Assembly (NCBI RefSeq): GCF_013282575.1
Contig: NZ_JAAAYE010000012.1
Coordinates: 1-64,000, forward strand
Length of the DNA stretch: 64,000 nt
Source of the DNA: Paraburkholderia sp. NMBU_R16
GTDB lineage: Bacteria > Pseudomonadota > Gammaproteobacteria > Burkholderiales > Burkholderiaceae
Direction: 5' to 3'
How positions within the stretch are numbered: the stretch's first letter is position 1; every line of letters starts with the position of its first letter. Shown piece by piece: positions 26,944 through 36,386 of the stretch. Below the pieces are notes generated by a model. It did no database searches. It saw only the letters and a program-made list of their open reading frames with translations, and had not been told where the DNA came from. The position numbers were made by a program, and so were the translations under genes.

Positions 26944-27275
26944 CGCGAGGCTCCCGGGTCAGCCGCGTCGCCAGCGTCACGCGCCGCTTGCACGGCCTCT
27001 ACCGCTTCGGCGAGGCGCAGCGAAACGACACCCGGCGTCGCGCCGAAATCGTTGATTTCGATGCGCACGGCGCCGTCGAAGCGCGAGAAGAAGCGATCGA
27101 GCACGCTTTTCCATATATGGCCGTAACCGTCGACGCTCGTTTGAACGGCGACTTGCGTGCGCATTGCGTCGTTCGGCGACAACAGCACTTCGAGATCGCC
27201 CGAACCGACCACGCCAACATGTGCGCGCGATGTCACGGCATGTTGCGCGGGATACTCGAACGTTAAATACTCCAT
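26940..27275 (-). CDS. mdcC: malonate decarboxylase acyl carrier protein (delta subunit)
   Basis: The 111-residue protein has the MdcC/CitD-type carrier fold. The likely prosthetic-group attachment serine is in VGSGDLEVLLSP near residue 25. The carrier bears 2'-(5-phosphoribosyl)-3'-dephospho-CoA and shuttles acetyl and malonyl groups between the subunits. It overlaps mdcB by 13 bases. Confidence 0.93.
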   Translation of the reverse strand: MEYLTFEYPAQHAVTSRAHVGVVGSGDLEVLLSPNDAMRTQVAVQTSVDGYGHIWKSVLDRFFSRFDGAVRIEINDFGATPGVVSLRLAEAVEAVQAARDAGDAADPGASR

Positions 27276-28189
27276 TCGTCTGGGCTCCTGCCGGTGCCGT
27301 ACCGCACCAGCTTGTCGATGAAGAGGGTGGCTGCGAGAAGATCGGCCGCACCGCCCGGCGATGCGTTCATCGCGACGAGGCGGCGATCGAGCCGGTAAAG
27401 CGCCGCTCGGCCCGCGAGGCTCGCACTGCCGCCGCAGGCGAGCACTTCGCGTGCGCCGCGTTGGGCGGTCTCGAGGGCTGGCCGGCCTGCGCGATGCAGC
27501 AAACAGGTGTCGTCGAGCGAGACCATGATGGCGAGCAGGGCGTCGATGCGCGCGGCGTTTTCGCCGTGACCGCGCCGCCGCGCCGCCTCGAGCGCAGGCA
27601 GTCCATGCTCGATGACGTGTGGAAAGCCGTCTTGCGCCTCGCGGCGCGCGCCGCCCACGCCATACCGCTGGCGAACGCGCGCACCGTTGCTGTCAGCCGG
27701 CAGCAACGGCGCCGCGTAATCGGGGAAGCAGGCGATTCGCGCACCGTATGCGCAGATGCTGCGAGGCTGCCAGGCGCGTTCGGTGTCGTGCGCGATCGTT
27801 GCGCCCGCAACGAGCAGCCCGATGATCCAGATTGCACCGCGATGCGCATTGCTGCCGTCGGTGGCCTCCATCATCGCTCTCTCGCCCGCGCGGCCGAGTG
27901 CAGCGAGCTCGCTGCGCAGCGCGGCGGACGGCCGCTGCCCGCGGGTCGCGCGAGCCAATGCGGCGAACGTGGGTTCGAGCGCGTGCGCCGAGCGCAACAT
28001 GCGCGCGAGATCGAGATCGCGGTGAGCGCCGCTGCCGCGCCGGTCCACGAGCGCGGGTTTCGGCGTCAACTGCGCTTCCTCGATCAGCGACTCGAGCGCA
28101 AACGCGGCGAGCAGGGACGCCGGATTGGCCGCGCTGTCGCGAAGCTCTCGGGCGGTGTTCGCCGGGACGCGCATCGGGGCGGGGGGCAC
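27263..28189 (-). CDS. mdcB: triphosphoribosyl-dephospho-CoA synthase (MdcB)
   Basis: The 308-residue protein belongs to the CitG/MdcB family (KPALVDRRGSGAHRDLDLARM; MVSLDDTCLLHRAG). It makes the prosthetic-group precursor from ATP and dephospho-CoA. A GTG start is used, giving a three-base gap to mdcA; an ATG 15 bases downstream is an alternative. The mdcA-B-C-D-E-G-H order is canonical. Confidence 0.92.
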   Translation of the reverse strand: MPPAPMRVPANTARELRDSAANPASLLAAFALESLIEEAQLTPKPALVDRRGSGAHRDLDLARMLRSAHALEPTFAALARATRGQRPSAALRSELAALGRAGERAMMEATDGSNAHRGAIWIIGLLVAGATIAHDTERAWQPRSICAYGARIACFPDYAAPLLPADSNGARVRQRYGVGGARREAQDGFPHVIEHGLPALEAARRRGHGENAARIDALLAIMVSLDDTCLLHRAGRPALETAQRGAREVLACGGSASLAGRAALYRLDRRLVAMNASPGGAADLLAATLFIDKLVRYGTGRSPDEWSI

Positions 28190-28192
28190 GGG

Positions 28193-29875
28193 TTACCAGC
28201 TCCTGAAACGGGCAGGGGGCGCGTACAGACCGCCCGACCATGCCACGAGATCGTCGATGCTGCGTGCCGCGAGCAGAGAGCGTTTCGCCTGTGCGCGACG
28301 GATACCGAGGTCTTCCGGATAGGCGACGATGCCGCGCCGCCGCAACTCGGCCGTGCGCTCCGGCTTTGCGCGCAGGCCGATCGGCGTCACGCCGGCCACG
28401 GCCGCGAGCGCGGCGCGCCGCTCCTCGATACCTTGGGCCTTGTGCAGATAGGCGATGCCTTCTTCCGTGACCACGTGGCTGACGTCGTCGCCATAAATCA
28501 TGACGGGCGCGATCGCCATGCCGCTTTTTGCACCCACGGCCACGGCGTCGAGTTCGTCGACGAAAGTCGGCTCTCCGCCTTTTTTGTACGTCTCGGCCAG
28601 CTGGACGACGAGCTTGTGGCCACGCGCGATCTCCGCGCGTTCGGCGCCCGCGGCCGGCGCCTGCGCCGTCAGAAGCTTCAGCCACGGTTGAGTCGCATGA
28701 CGGCGCCCGCGCGGATCGTGGCCCATGTTCGGCGCGCCGCCGAATCCCGCCAGCCGCCCGCGCGTGACCGTCGACGAATTGGCATCGGCGTCGATCTGCA
28801 GCGTCGAGCCGATAAAGAGATCGACGCCGTACTGCCCCGCCAGTTGGCACAGCACGCGGTTCGAGCGCAGGCTGCCGTCGCTGCCGGTGAAGAATACGTC
28901 GGGCCGCGCGGCGATATAGGCTTCCATGCCGACTTCGCTGCCGAAGCAATGAACGCTCTCGACCCAGCCGGATTCGATCGCCGGGATCAACGTGGGATGC
29001 GGGTTCAGCGTCCAGTTACGGCAGATCTTGCCCTTCAGGCCCAACTCGGCGCCATAGGTCGGCAAGATCAATTCGATCGCAGCCGTGTCGAACCCGATGC
29101 CGTGATTCAGCGACGTGACGCCGTAGGCTTCGTAGATGCCGCGTATCGTCATCATCGCGGTGAGCACCTGCAAATCGCCGATATGCCGGGGATCGCGTGT
29201 GAAAAGCGGTTCGACGGCAAACGGCCGGTCCGCAACGACTACGACATCGACCCACGAGCCGGGAATGTCGACGCGCGGCAAGACGTCGACTATTTCGTTG
29301 ACCTGAACGATCACGATGCCGTGCCGGAATGCGGCCGCTTCGGCAATCGTCGGCGTGTCCTCGGTGTTCGGTCCCGTATAGAGGTTGCCGTGACGGTCGG
29401 CCTTTTCGGCGCACAGCAGCGCTACGTGCGGCGTCAGATCGACGAACATGCGCGCATAGAGTTCGACATAGGTATTGATGGCGCCGATTTCGAGTTGACC
29501 GTCTTCGAGCAGTTGCGCAACGCGCAGGCTCTGCGGCCCTGCGAACGAGAAGTCGACCTTGTGCGCGATACCGCGCTCGAACAGCGTCAGATGCTCGGGG
29601 CGGCTGATGCTCGAAATCAGCAGGTGCACCCCGCTGACCGTCGCCGGATCCACTTGCGCGAACGAGCGCGAGAGAAAGTCCGCCTGCTTCTGGTTGTCCC
29701 CTTCGAGGGCCACGCGGTCGCCGGGGCGAATCAGCGCTTCGAGTGCGTCGACGATGCGCTCGCGAGGTAACACCCCGTCGGCGAGCCACGGCGAAACGAC
29801 GGCCATGCGCCGCGCCTTTTCGTCCCGCAAGGTGGTCCATGAGCGTTTGGCGGTCGTGTCGGCAACGGAATTCAT
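28193..29875 (-). CDS. mdcA: malonate decarboxylase alpha subunit (acetyl-S-ACP:malonate ACP transferase)
   Basis: The 560-residue protein matches the CoA-transferase-like MdcA: VALEGDNQKQADFLSR near residue 55, EKADRHGNLYTGPNTEDTPTIAEAAAF and ATRGRLAGFGGAPNMGHDPRGRRH near 385. It exchanges the acetyl on the carrier for malonate, releasing acetate. It is the first structural gene of the operon, 58 bases after the GntR regulator gene. Confidence 0.94.
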   Translation of the reverse strand: MNSVADTTAKRSWTTLRDEKARRMAVVSPWLADGVLPRERIVDALEALIRPGDRVALEGDNQKQADFLSRSFAQVDPATVSGVHLLISSISRPEHLTLFERGIAHKVDFSFAGPQSLRVAQLLEDGQLEIGAINTYVELYARMFVDLTPHVALLCAEKADRHGNLYTGPNTEDTPTIAEAAAFRHGIVIVQVNEIVDVLPRVDIPGSWVDVVVVADRPFAVEPLFTRDPRHIGDLQVLTAMMTIRGIYEAYGVTSLNHGIGFDTAAIELILPTYGAELGLKGKICRNWTLNPHPTLIPAIESGWVESVHCFGSEVGMEAYIAARPDVFFTGSDGSLRSNRVLCQLAGQYGVDLFIGSTLQIDADANSSTVTRGRLAGFGGAPNMGHDPRGRRHATQPWLKLLTAQAPAAGAERAEIARGHKLVVQLAETYKKGGEPTFVDELDAVAVGAKSGMAIAPVMIYGDDVSHVVTEEGIAYLHKAQGIEERRAALAAVAGVTPIGLRAKPERTAELRRRGIVAYPEDLGIRRAQAKRSLLAARSIDDLVAWSGGLYAPPARFRSW

Positions 29876-29933
29876 CGGCAAGTCGGCTCGGGTTGGCTCG
29901 AAATGGGTCGCTCGGTGAGGGAGCGCACGGCGA

Positions 29934-30734
29934 TCAGTCTTTCAGCAAATTTGGCGCCGCCGCGCGGCGCTTGCGTGCCGCGTTGGCATTCGTTGTAGCG
30001 ACGCCAGATGCGTTCATGCTCTCGTTCCCGCTTTCGCTCAGGAGGCGGTAGAGCAATTCTCCGGTACCGAGCAAATGCGCGCTCAGCAATTTCTGCGCCG
30101 TGGGGACGTCGCGCTTGCGCACCGCCCGCATCAACGCCGCATGCTCGCGGTCGGACACGCTTTTGTGATCGGGCAGGCCGAACTTGACGCGCAGGTAGCG
30201 CTCGCCGCGGCGATGCAGCGTGGTGATGAGTTCGATGAGCTGCGGGCGCCGCGACGGCGCGTAGAGGCTCATATGAAACGCTTCGTTGCGCGCGACGTAG
30301 AGCGCCGGATCGGGCTCCAGGCGCGCCGCTTCGCAAAGCGCTTGAGCGTCGTGCAGTGTAGCGTCGGTGTGCGCCGGAATCGCGCAGGCGATGGCGAGGC
30401 TTTCCAGCGAGGCCCTGATCTCGTAGATCTCGCGTGCTTCGTCGGCGCTCAACGGAGCCACTGTCGCGCCCTTGTTCATTTCGACCTTCGCCCAGCCCTC
30501 GGTTTCGAGCTGGCGCAGCGCCTCGCGAACCGGAATCGCGCTGACAGAGAAGTGACGCGCGAGCGCGTCTTGCCGGAGCGGCGCACCGGGTGCAAGCGTG
30601 CCGTCGACGATGGCCGCGCGTAACGCGTCGGCCACCATTTTCGCGGCACTCGTGCGCGGTGCGATCGACAGGGTGCCCCGCGGCAGCGCGTCGCCGGTGC
30701 CCGAGGGTAAACGATCCATTGCTTCGTTCATCAT
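29934..30734 (-). CDS. GntR/FCD-family regulator, probable MdcY-type repressor of malonate genes
   Basis: The 266-residue protein has an N-terminal GntR winged helix (DALARHFSVSAIPVREALRQLETEGWAKVEMNKGA, given whole only as this motif region, residues ~50-90) and a C-terminal FCD effector domain with metal-binding residues around YVARNEAFHMSLY and SVSDREHAALM. It lies directly upstream of mdcA on the same strand and divergent from an MFS carrier. An MdcY-like operator lies eight bases before its start. Malonate is the expected inducer by analogy with MdcY, which is inference. Several alternative starts exist because an AT-rich leader lacks a good Shine-Dalgarno sequence. Confidence 0.87.
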   Translation of the reverse strand: MMNEAMDRLPSGTGDALPRGTLSIAPRTSAAKMVADALRAAIVDGTLAPGAPLRQDALARHFSVSAIPVREALRQLETEGWAKVEMNKGATVAPLSADEAREIYEIRASLESLAIACAIPAHTDATLHDAQALCEAARLEPDPALYVARNEAFHMSLYAPSRRPQLIELITTLHRRGERYLRVKFGLPDHKSVSDREHAALMRAVRKRDVPTAQKLLSAHLLGTGELLYRLLSESGNESMNASGVATTNANAARKRRAAAPNLLKD

Positions 30735-30737
30735 GCT

Positions 30738-30760
30738 CGATATTATATACAAAATATTCG
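30738..30760. promoter_or_regulatory. MdcY-like operator overlapping divergent -10 elements
   Basis: The core ATTATATACAAA matches the ATTGTATACAAT palindrome recalled for MdcY in 10 of 12 positions, inside a larger dyad CGATATT...AATATTCG. The same bases contain TATTAT on the plus strand and TATAAT on the minus strand, both good -10 elements. Binding would block expression of the GntR/mdc operon and the MFS carrier together. Confidence 0.65.
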
Positions 30761-30844
30761 ATATAGGAATGGGACAAACCCTTGCGGTATGCAGGGGGAG
30801 TTCCGCGGGGCTGAACCGTCGAACGGTACCTTAGGAGGAGTTTG

Positions 30845-32143
30845 ATGAATTCGATAACCGATAGCGCGCGCGCCGCGCGACGTCGCACGCCGCTCAACCG
30901 TTCGCAGATTGCGGGCTTCTGGGGCGCGTGGGCCGGATGGACGCTGGACGGGATGGACTCGTTCATCTATGCGTTGGTGCTGACGCCCGCGCTGACGGAA
31001 TTGCTGCCGCGTTCCGGCTACGCGGCAACGCCGGCCAACATCGGGCTCGCGGGCTCGATTCTCTTTGCTCTGTTTCTCGTGGGCTGGGGGTTGTCCTTCA
31101 TCTGGGGGCCGCTCGCCGACCGCTTCGGGCGCACCAAGGTGCTCGCCGGGACGATCTTCACGTTCGCTATTTTCACGGGTCTTTCCGCCACCGCACACGA
31201 TGTATGGCAACTCGGCTTCTATCGATTCCTGGCGGGGGTCGGCATCGGCGGCGAATGGGCGCTTGCGGGCACGTACGTCGCCGAAGCATGGCCCGAGGAT
31301 CGCCGCAAGATGGGCGCGGGCTACCTGCAGACCGGATACTATGCGGGCTTTTTCCTCGCGGCCGCACTCAATTACACCATTGGCGTGCATTTCGGCTGGC
31401 GCGCGATGTTTTTGACGGGCGCTGTCCCGGTCGTCGTCGCCATTCTGATCCTGCTGCGCGTGAAAGAGCCGGAGAAGTGGCAGAAGGTCGAAGCGCGCGT
31501 CGTGCACTCGCACCCGCTGCGTGAAATTCTCGGCGCCGGCTATCGGCGCCGAACCTGGGTGGCCTGCGCATTGCTGACCATTGCCATCGTCGGGCTCTGG
31601 GCCGGTGCCGTTTATGAGCCGTCGGCCGTCATCCAGCTCGCCGTCAAGGCCGGGATGGGCAAGGCCGATGCGATCAAGACGGCATCGCTCGCAACGGGTC
31701 TCCTGTCGATCGGCACGATTCTGGGCTGCCTCGCGTTGCCGCCGCTCGCCGAGCGCATCGGCCGTAAAAAGACGCTCGCCTTCTACTTTAGCGGCATGGC
31801 TGTTTCGATCGTCGGAAGCTTCGGCTGGGCCTTCTATTTACCGAACGGCCTTGCGCCGTTCATTGCATGGCTTTTTGCGCTGGGCTTTTTTGGCGGAAAC
31901 TTCGCGCTGTTCAGTCTGTGGTTGCCCGAGCAGTTCGAAACGCGCGTCCGGGCAACGGCGTTCGCCTTTTGTACTTCGTTCGGCCGTTTCGTCGGCGCCG
32001 GGGTGAATTTTCTGCTCGGCGCCGCCGTCGTGCAGACGCACACGCTGGGCGTGCCCGTTGCGCTGACGGCGATTGCGTTCGTCGTCGGCCTTTTCATCAT
32101 TCCGTTCGCACCGGAGACGCGTGGCGAGACGTTGCCGCAATAG
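30845..32143 (+). CDS. MFS transporter, candidate malonate or organic-acid permease
   Basis: The 432-residue protein has 12 predicted transmembrane segments and MFS signatures GPLADRFGRTKVLAG after helix 2 and PPLAERIGRKKTLAF between helices 8 and 9. It belongs to the sialate/aromatic-acid:H+ symporter-like group (GWTLDGMDSFIYALVLTPAL near the N-terminus). AGGAGG lies six bases before the ATG. Divergence from the malonate operon across a shared operator makes malonate uptake the likely role, replacing the usual MdcLM or MdcF carriers, which are absent here. The substrate is inferred only from context. Confidence 0.82.
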   Translation: MNSITDSARAARRRTPLNRSQIAGFWGAWAGWTLDGMDSFIYALVLTPALTELLPRSGYAATPANIGLAGSILFALFLVGWGLSFIWGPLADRFGRTKVLAGTIFTFAIFTGLSATAHDVWQLGFYRFLAGVGIGGEWALAGTYVAEAWPEDRRKMGAGYLQTGYYAGFFLAAALNYTIGVHFGWRAMFLTGAVPVVVAILILLRVKEPEKWQKVEARVVHSHPLREILGAGYRRRTWVACALLTIAIVGLWAGAVYEPSAVIQLAVKAGMGKADAIKTASLATGLLSIGTILGCLALPPLAERIGRKKTLAFYFSGMAVSIVGSFGWAFYLPNGLAPFIAWLFALGFFGGNFALFSLWLPEQFETRVRATAFAFCTSFGRFVGAGVNFLLGAAVVQTHTLGVPVALTAIAFVVGLFIIPFAPETRGETLPQ

Positions 32144-32160
32144 AGGCAGGAGCGCGCCCG

Positions 32161-33699
32161 TCAACCCGCCGCGTTGTCCTCCTCGGGGGCGGTTGTTGCG
32201 CTCCTCGGCTCGCCGAGGATGCTGATTTTGAACACCGGGGTGGCCGCAAGCGATTGCAGAAGCGGATCTTCCGGAATGCTCAATAAAAGCGGAAAAATCA
32301 CCGAGCCGCCGATAACGGCGCGCCGGCTGTTATCGGCCGGCCGCAGGCCCCAGATGTCCTGATAGACGAGCGGAACGGTCTGGCCGTCTCGAACCGTATT
32401 GCCCAGGTAGAGCATGACGTGGCCTCCGATATAGACGAGCGTGCGCATCGGCGCGCCATGCTGGACGAGGAATGCAATGCGCTCGGCGGGCGTCGCGTCG
32501 GATAGATCGGTCATGCGGCCCGCGCCCATCTGGGTCGATGAATGGCGCGGCAACCATACGCCGAACGCGGCAAAGATGCTCTGCAGTTCCGACGAGCAAT
32601 CGTTATAAAGGCCGACGTTGCCCCAACCGTACGGGCGCCCGATCAGTGCTTTCATGAGCAGCGCCAAATGTCTCGGCGTTGCGGCGAACGGCATCGGCGC
32701 GATCTCGGAAGTGCGCAGTGTGGCGCGATGGAGGACGGCATGACCGTCGATGTCGCGCACGGGGACCCATACCGGATAAGCGCCCGTTTGGGCCACGCCA
32801 GCAGCCGGCAAACTCGGCGTCGCCAACGGCAGCAGGGTGCCTGCGGGGGCGTAAAAGCGGAACGCGCCGGTGTCGTCGCTGACCGGGACCGACGCGGCGA
32901 TGACCGCGCCCCATGCCGCGCGCGCGGCCGCACGCCATCGCGTGACGAAGGCTTCGTCGACGCTCGCGACACCCGGCGCCTGCACCCATCCCTGCACATC
33001 GGGTGTCTGGACGTAAGCCCAGGCGCGATCCGCGCTGCGGCCGATCACATAGAGCGGCGTGCCGGGCCTGACGGCCGTCACCTGCAGGTTATCGAACGGA
33101 TAACCCTCGCCGGCGATCTGGTGCGAGTAGTACGACGGGTCGGTCGTCGGGAGTTCGCGCACGAATAGATTGTCGGTTGCGATCGCGCGCGCCGCGTCCC
33201 GGTAGCTCGGGGCTTGCGTGAACTGTGCGATATCCATGTTCGTTTCGATGGAATCGATCCACGCGGCGGTATGCGGCCGATAGTTCTGTCCATAGCCGAT
33301 GCGCCGTTCGCTCTTGCCCGTGTTGTCGTAAAGCGCGATGTGCCTGCGTTGGAGATCGGCGATATCCGTTCCCCCCTGACCGTAGAGCCGCGCCGCGATG
33401 AACGCGCCGTTCCACGGCGAAGGAGCGTTGGCTTGCGTGCCGAAGTAGCGCGCGTAGAGCGCGTCGAGATGGGCCCGTTGCTCGCGCGAGTTCAGAAACG
33501 GCTGATCGTAGTTGGGGCTCGAGGGGTCGATCCAGCGGTCGACATTTTGGTCGTAAGCCGCGAGCGGGAACAGCGCGATGGGATCGCGATAGACCGCCTC
33601 GCGCGAACTCGGCGATAGGGACGCACATGCCGCGAGCGCAATACACAGCGACGCGATCGCCATGCGAGCCGCGCCGCGGAAAAGACAGGTTTTCGACAT
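32161..33699 (-). CDS. NlpC/P60-family peptidoglycan hydrolase lipoprotein with SH3-like domains
   Basis: The protein has a lipoprotein signal peptide (LCIALAAC, lipid-modified Cys25 with this start). It then has a ~100-residue N-terminal domain, SH3-like segments (about 190-320) and a C-terminal NlpC/P60 domain with nucleophile Cys in LYNDCSSELQS and His in YIGGHVMLYLG. It probably cleaves peptide stems of peptidoglycan at the inner face of the cell envelope. An ATG 36 bases upstream overlaps the preceding stop as ATGA and would give an unusually long n-region; I prefer the later start. It converges with the MFS gene. Confidence 0.83.
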   Translation of the reverse strand: MSKTCLFRGAARMAIASLCIALAACASLSPSSREAVYRDPIALFPLAAYDQNVDRWIDPSSPNYDQPFLNSREQRAHLDALYARYFGTQANAPSPWNGAFIAARLYGQGGTDIADLQRRHIALYDNTGKSERRIGYGQNYRPHTAAWIDSIETNMDIAQFTQAPSYRDAARAIATDNLFVRELPTTDPSYYSHQIAGEGYPFDNLQVTAVRPGTPLYVIGRSADRAWAYVQTPDVQGWVQAPGVASVDEAFVTRWRAAARAAWGAVIAASVPVSDDTGAFRFYAPAGTLLPLATPSLPAAGVAQTGAYPVWVPVRDIDGHAVLHRATLRTSEIAPMPFAATPRHLALLMKALIGRPYGWGNVGLYNDCSSELQSIFAAFGVWLPRHSSTQMGAGRMTDLSDATPAERIAFLVQHGAPMRTLVYIGGHVMLYLGNTVRDGQTVPLVYQDIWGLRPADNSRRAVIGGSVIFPLLLSIPEDPLLQSLAATPVFKISILGEPRSATTAPEEDNAAG

Positions 33700-33731
33700 C
33701 GTCAAGCAGTCCGGAGAATCGGCGCGTACGC

Positions 33732-34646
33732 TCATGCCGACGATACACCGGACCGAGGTGCACGCGCGACGCGGCGCAGCACTTCCAACGGGCCGAGCTG
33801 CCGGATCGTATCCAGTTGTGCGGCATCACGTACGACGAGCGAACCGGCGAAGCCCAGCGCATTGATCGAAATGCCTTCGACGCATTCGGTCGTCCGCGGC
33901 ACGAGCAGCATCCAGCGCGGAGTGAACAGCAGGCTATAGGGCGCGCGCTGCGGCGGGCAAGCCGAAGCGTCGTGGCGCTCGACGCCGAGTTCGAGCGCGT
34001 CAAGTAGTGCCTCATAGCGCTCGAACGCCACCCATGCGGCATGCTCGGGCGCCGAGGGCGTAAGCCAGGTGAATGCATGCTCGAAAGGCAAGTGCGGCAG
34101 CGTACTGGCCTGCTCGCCCTGCTGCGCATCGGCAAAAAGCGTTTCGATCGGTACGCCCGTGCCGTCCAGGCCGAGCGGCAACGGCAAGATCTGCATGTGT
34201 TTGTGCCGCTGACTCGCTCCGGCTGCATCCCCGCCGTTATAGAAGCCGAGGCCGTCGAATTCGGCGAGGCAGGCACACCACGCTTCGAAATCGGCCAAGC
34301 CGAGCAGGTTCTCCTGCTCCTCGAAGGCACGCGTGGGGATCACGAGGTGGTGCTCGACGATATTGAATTTATTTAGCAGCGCGACATGCGTTGCCGATAC
34401 ATCGGCCACAAATAGATCCGGATCGTAAGGGAGGAACGGATCGGCCGAAGGCGCATCGCGTTCGCCCGCCTTATGCGCGAGGCTCGACACTTGCCGTATC
34501 ACGAAGCGCACGCCGCAAGCCTCGACGGTCGTCGCGACGGTATCGATCGAATGCAACGCACCCGACTCGATGGCATGTTTCGTTCGGCGCACGATCGAAG
34601 GCCAAAGCGTACCGGGCGTAAACGGTGTAAACGTGGAAAGCGGCAT
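33732..34646 (-). CDS. Ap4A phosphorylase/ATP adenylyltransferase-like HIT-superfamily protein
   Basis: The 304-residue protein resembles Apa1/Apa2-type enzymes: VLLNKFNIVEHHLVIPTRAFEEQ near 105-125, and a catalytic H-x-H-x-Q motif in SQRHKHMQILPLPLG. It should phosphorolyse diadenosine tetraphosphate to ATP and ADP. It sits upstream of the NlpC/P60 gene and their coding regions nearly abut. The start at MPLSTFTPFTPGTLWP is preceded by weak GGAAAGCGGC. Confidence 0.8.
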   Translation of the reverse strand: MPLSTFTPFTPGTLWPSIVRRTKHAIESGALHSIDTVATTVEACGVRFVIRQVSSLAHKAGERDAPSADPFLPYDPDLFVADVSATHVALLNKFNIVEHHLVIPTRAFEEQENLLGLADFEAWCACLAEFDGLGFYNGGDAAGASQRHKHMQILPLPLGLDGTGVPIETLFADAQQGEQASTLPHLPFEHAFTWLTPSAPEHAAWVAFERYEALLDALELGVERHDASACPPQRAPYSLLFTPRWMLLVPRTTECVEGISINALGFAGSLVVRDAAQLDTIRQLGPLEVLRRVARAPRSGVSSA

Positions 34647-34963
34647 GGCGGAAAAGGGACAAAAGGCGTTGGGCCGGTCTCGCCATTGTGGCGCAAATCG
34701 CCCCCAGCCCGCGATTCGAACGATGAAACGCGGGTAAAGCGTTCGATGGCTCACATCGTTGGGCGCACGGTGACGCCAACATGGCGAAAACGGCAGGGTA
34801 ATAGTGAAGATAATCGTGAAACCAACCAAAGAGAGCCTGCATTGCCATCGGACCCGGGTCGGCGAATCCGGTACGGGGGCCGCGCCGCTCGATGCATATG
34901 TACCGCCCTGGCGGGCACGGGGATTGCGTCGGCGGTCGTGTTTCAGGGCGGCGGATACCGCAA
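34647..34963. other. non-coding region between divergent genes
   Basis: This 317-bp stretch separates the Ap4A phosphorylase-like gene from the divergent glycosyltransferase gene and must hold both promoters. I see no convincing promoter, operator or RNA element in it. Confidence 0.5.
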
Positions 34964-36088
34964 ATGACGAGACGACACATCTCTGATCCTTGGCGCATCG
35001 CAGATTTGCAGCGCACAGCATCCCGGCAGATCATGCCGTGCTCGCTCGTCTATCTCGACAGCGGGGCAGCTGCGAGCCCGAACTGGCGGGGCAAGGATCC
35101 CACTTCGTATGTGCGGCAGGCCGTATGCCTGAACAGGTCGCTGCTGCGCGCCGGCATGCCCCGGCTCAATATCTATACGAATGCTGTCGATACGGTTCAC
35201 GCCGTGCTTGCGGCGACGCCCGAAGACGCTCGGCCTGTCGTGCATGAGCTGGAGACGACCCATACGGCTCTGCCCAAGACCACGCCGTTTTATGCGGCGC
35301 ATTTCAAACTCGATTTGATGGCGCAAGTGGCGAAGCGCATGCCGCGCGACACGCTGTTTTTATTGCTCGATACCGATATGGTGGCGTTACGCCCGCTTGC
35401 ACGCGGGATCGTGGACCGGGCGGCGACGCTCGGCGCGGGTGTCTTCGATATTTCGGATCAGGTGTTTCCGGCGTATGGCAGTCCGCGCGTCATTGCCGAT
35501 CTGGAGATTGCGGCGGGGCGGTCCCTGGTCAATCCGCGCTGGTACGGCGGCGAGTTTTTACTGTGTACCGCGACATTTCTCGAGCGCCTCGTCGATCAGG
35601 CGCGGCCTTGTTTCCGCCGTTATATCGACGAAATCGGCCACCTCAATCATCATGGCGACGAAGCGTTCATTTCGGCGGCGCTTTGCCTGCTCGTGGAACA
35701 GGGGCAATCGGTCGTGGAAGTCGGAGCCTATCAGGCCGTGGGTCGCCATTGGCCGGGCAATACACACCGTAATCTCTATTGGTTCAGCCGGTGCGAGTTC
35801 CTGCACCTGCCCGGCAGTAAGGCGCTCATCGAACGCGAGGCGCGCTATGCCGAATTCGATCCGGCCCGCTTATGGCGTGCGCTTTCGTATCGGCATCGCC
35901 TCGGGCAGATCCGCGCCGCGGCGAAGCTGCTTTTGCAGGCGTTCATGCGGACACCGGCTCCCGATATTGGCGAACAGCCGCGCCAGGTGCGCGACGCGCG
36001 CGACGCGGCCGGAATCATCCCCGGCGAAGGCGATGCTTCGAGAACGCGCAACCTGCAAGCGGAGTCCGGTCGGGCAGGTGGCCGTTAG
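34964..36088 (+). CDS. GT-A-fold glycosyltransferase-like protein
   Basis: The protein (374 residues from this start) has a nucleotide-sugar transferase-like fold: SYVRQAVCLNRSLLRAGMP near the N-terminus, a DxD-type metal motif in LFLLLDTDMVALRPLARG, and NPRWYGGEFLL. It resembles glycogenin/GT8-type enzymes only loosely and the family is not certain. An internal ATG 69 bases downstream (MPCSLVYLDSG) also fits the fold start and neither has a clear Shine-Dalgarno sequence. Acceptor and donor are unknown. The C-terminal ~40 residues are hydrophilic and probably disordered. Confidence 0.65.
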   Translation: MTRRHISDPWRIADLQRTASRQIMPCSLVYLDSGAAASPNWRGKDPTSYVRQAVCLNRSLLRAGMPRLNIYTNAVDTVHAVLAATPEDARPVVHELETTHTALPKTTPFYAAHFKLDLMAQVAKRMPRDTLFLLLDTDMVALRPLARGIVDRAATLGAGVFDISDQVFPAYGSPRVIADLEIAAGRSLVNPRWYGGEFLLCTATFLERLVDQARPCFRRYIDEIGHLNHHGDEAFISAALCLLVEQGQSVVEVGAYQAVGRHWPGNTHRNLYWFSRCEFLHLPGSKALIEREARYAEFDPARLWRALSYRHRLGQIRAAAKLLLQAFMRTPAPDIGEQPRQVRDARDAAGIIPGEGDASRTRNLQAESGRAGGR

Positions 36089-36107
36089 ATCGCCGGCCGG
36101 CGCGGGG

Positions 36108-36386
36108 CTAACCGCCGAAAGGATCGCGGACGTCTTTCGCCTCGCTGTCGTCGAATAGGTTGTATTCGGAGCGGACTGCTTTCAGCACCTCGGCGACGAA
36201 CCGTTCGTAACCCACCGCATTGCCGAAATGCTTCATCGTCCAATTACAGCCTGAAGCATCGGGCTCTTGTTTGTGCGGCCGGGGCACGCTTATCTTGACG
36301 CCGTCCTCTACGATTTCGTGGATGCGGTGGATCCGACGGGACACCTCATCCCGCAAGCGGGAAGCATTGAGCGTTTTACGAATCAC
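36108..36386 (-). CDS. small conserved-type hypothetical protein
   Basis: The 92-residue protein starts at GTG with AAGGAG six bases upstream, which fixes the start. The sequence (RRIHRIHEIVEDGVKISVP, DASGCNWTMKHFGNAVGYE) has a normal residue composition and looks like a genuine cytosolic protein. No domain is recognised. It overlaps no neighbour and converges with the glycosyltransferase gene, whose stop lies 19 bases away. Confidence 0.6.
   Translation of the reverse strand: MIRKTLNASRLRDEVSRRIHRIHEIVEDGVKISVPRPHKQEPDASGCNWTMKHFGNAVGYERFVAEVLKAVRSEYNLFDDSEAKDVRDPFGG

Noticed and set aside
27164-29770. An 868-residue frame on the plus strand over mdcA and mdcB
   Set aside because: It is antisense to two well recognised genes and is Arg/His/Asp-rich, as shadows in high-GC DNA are.
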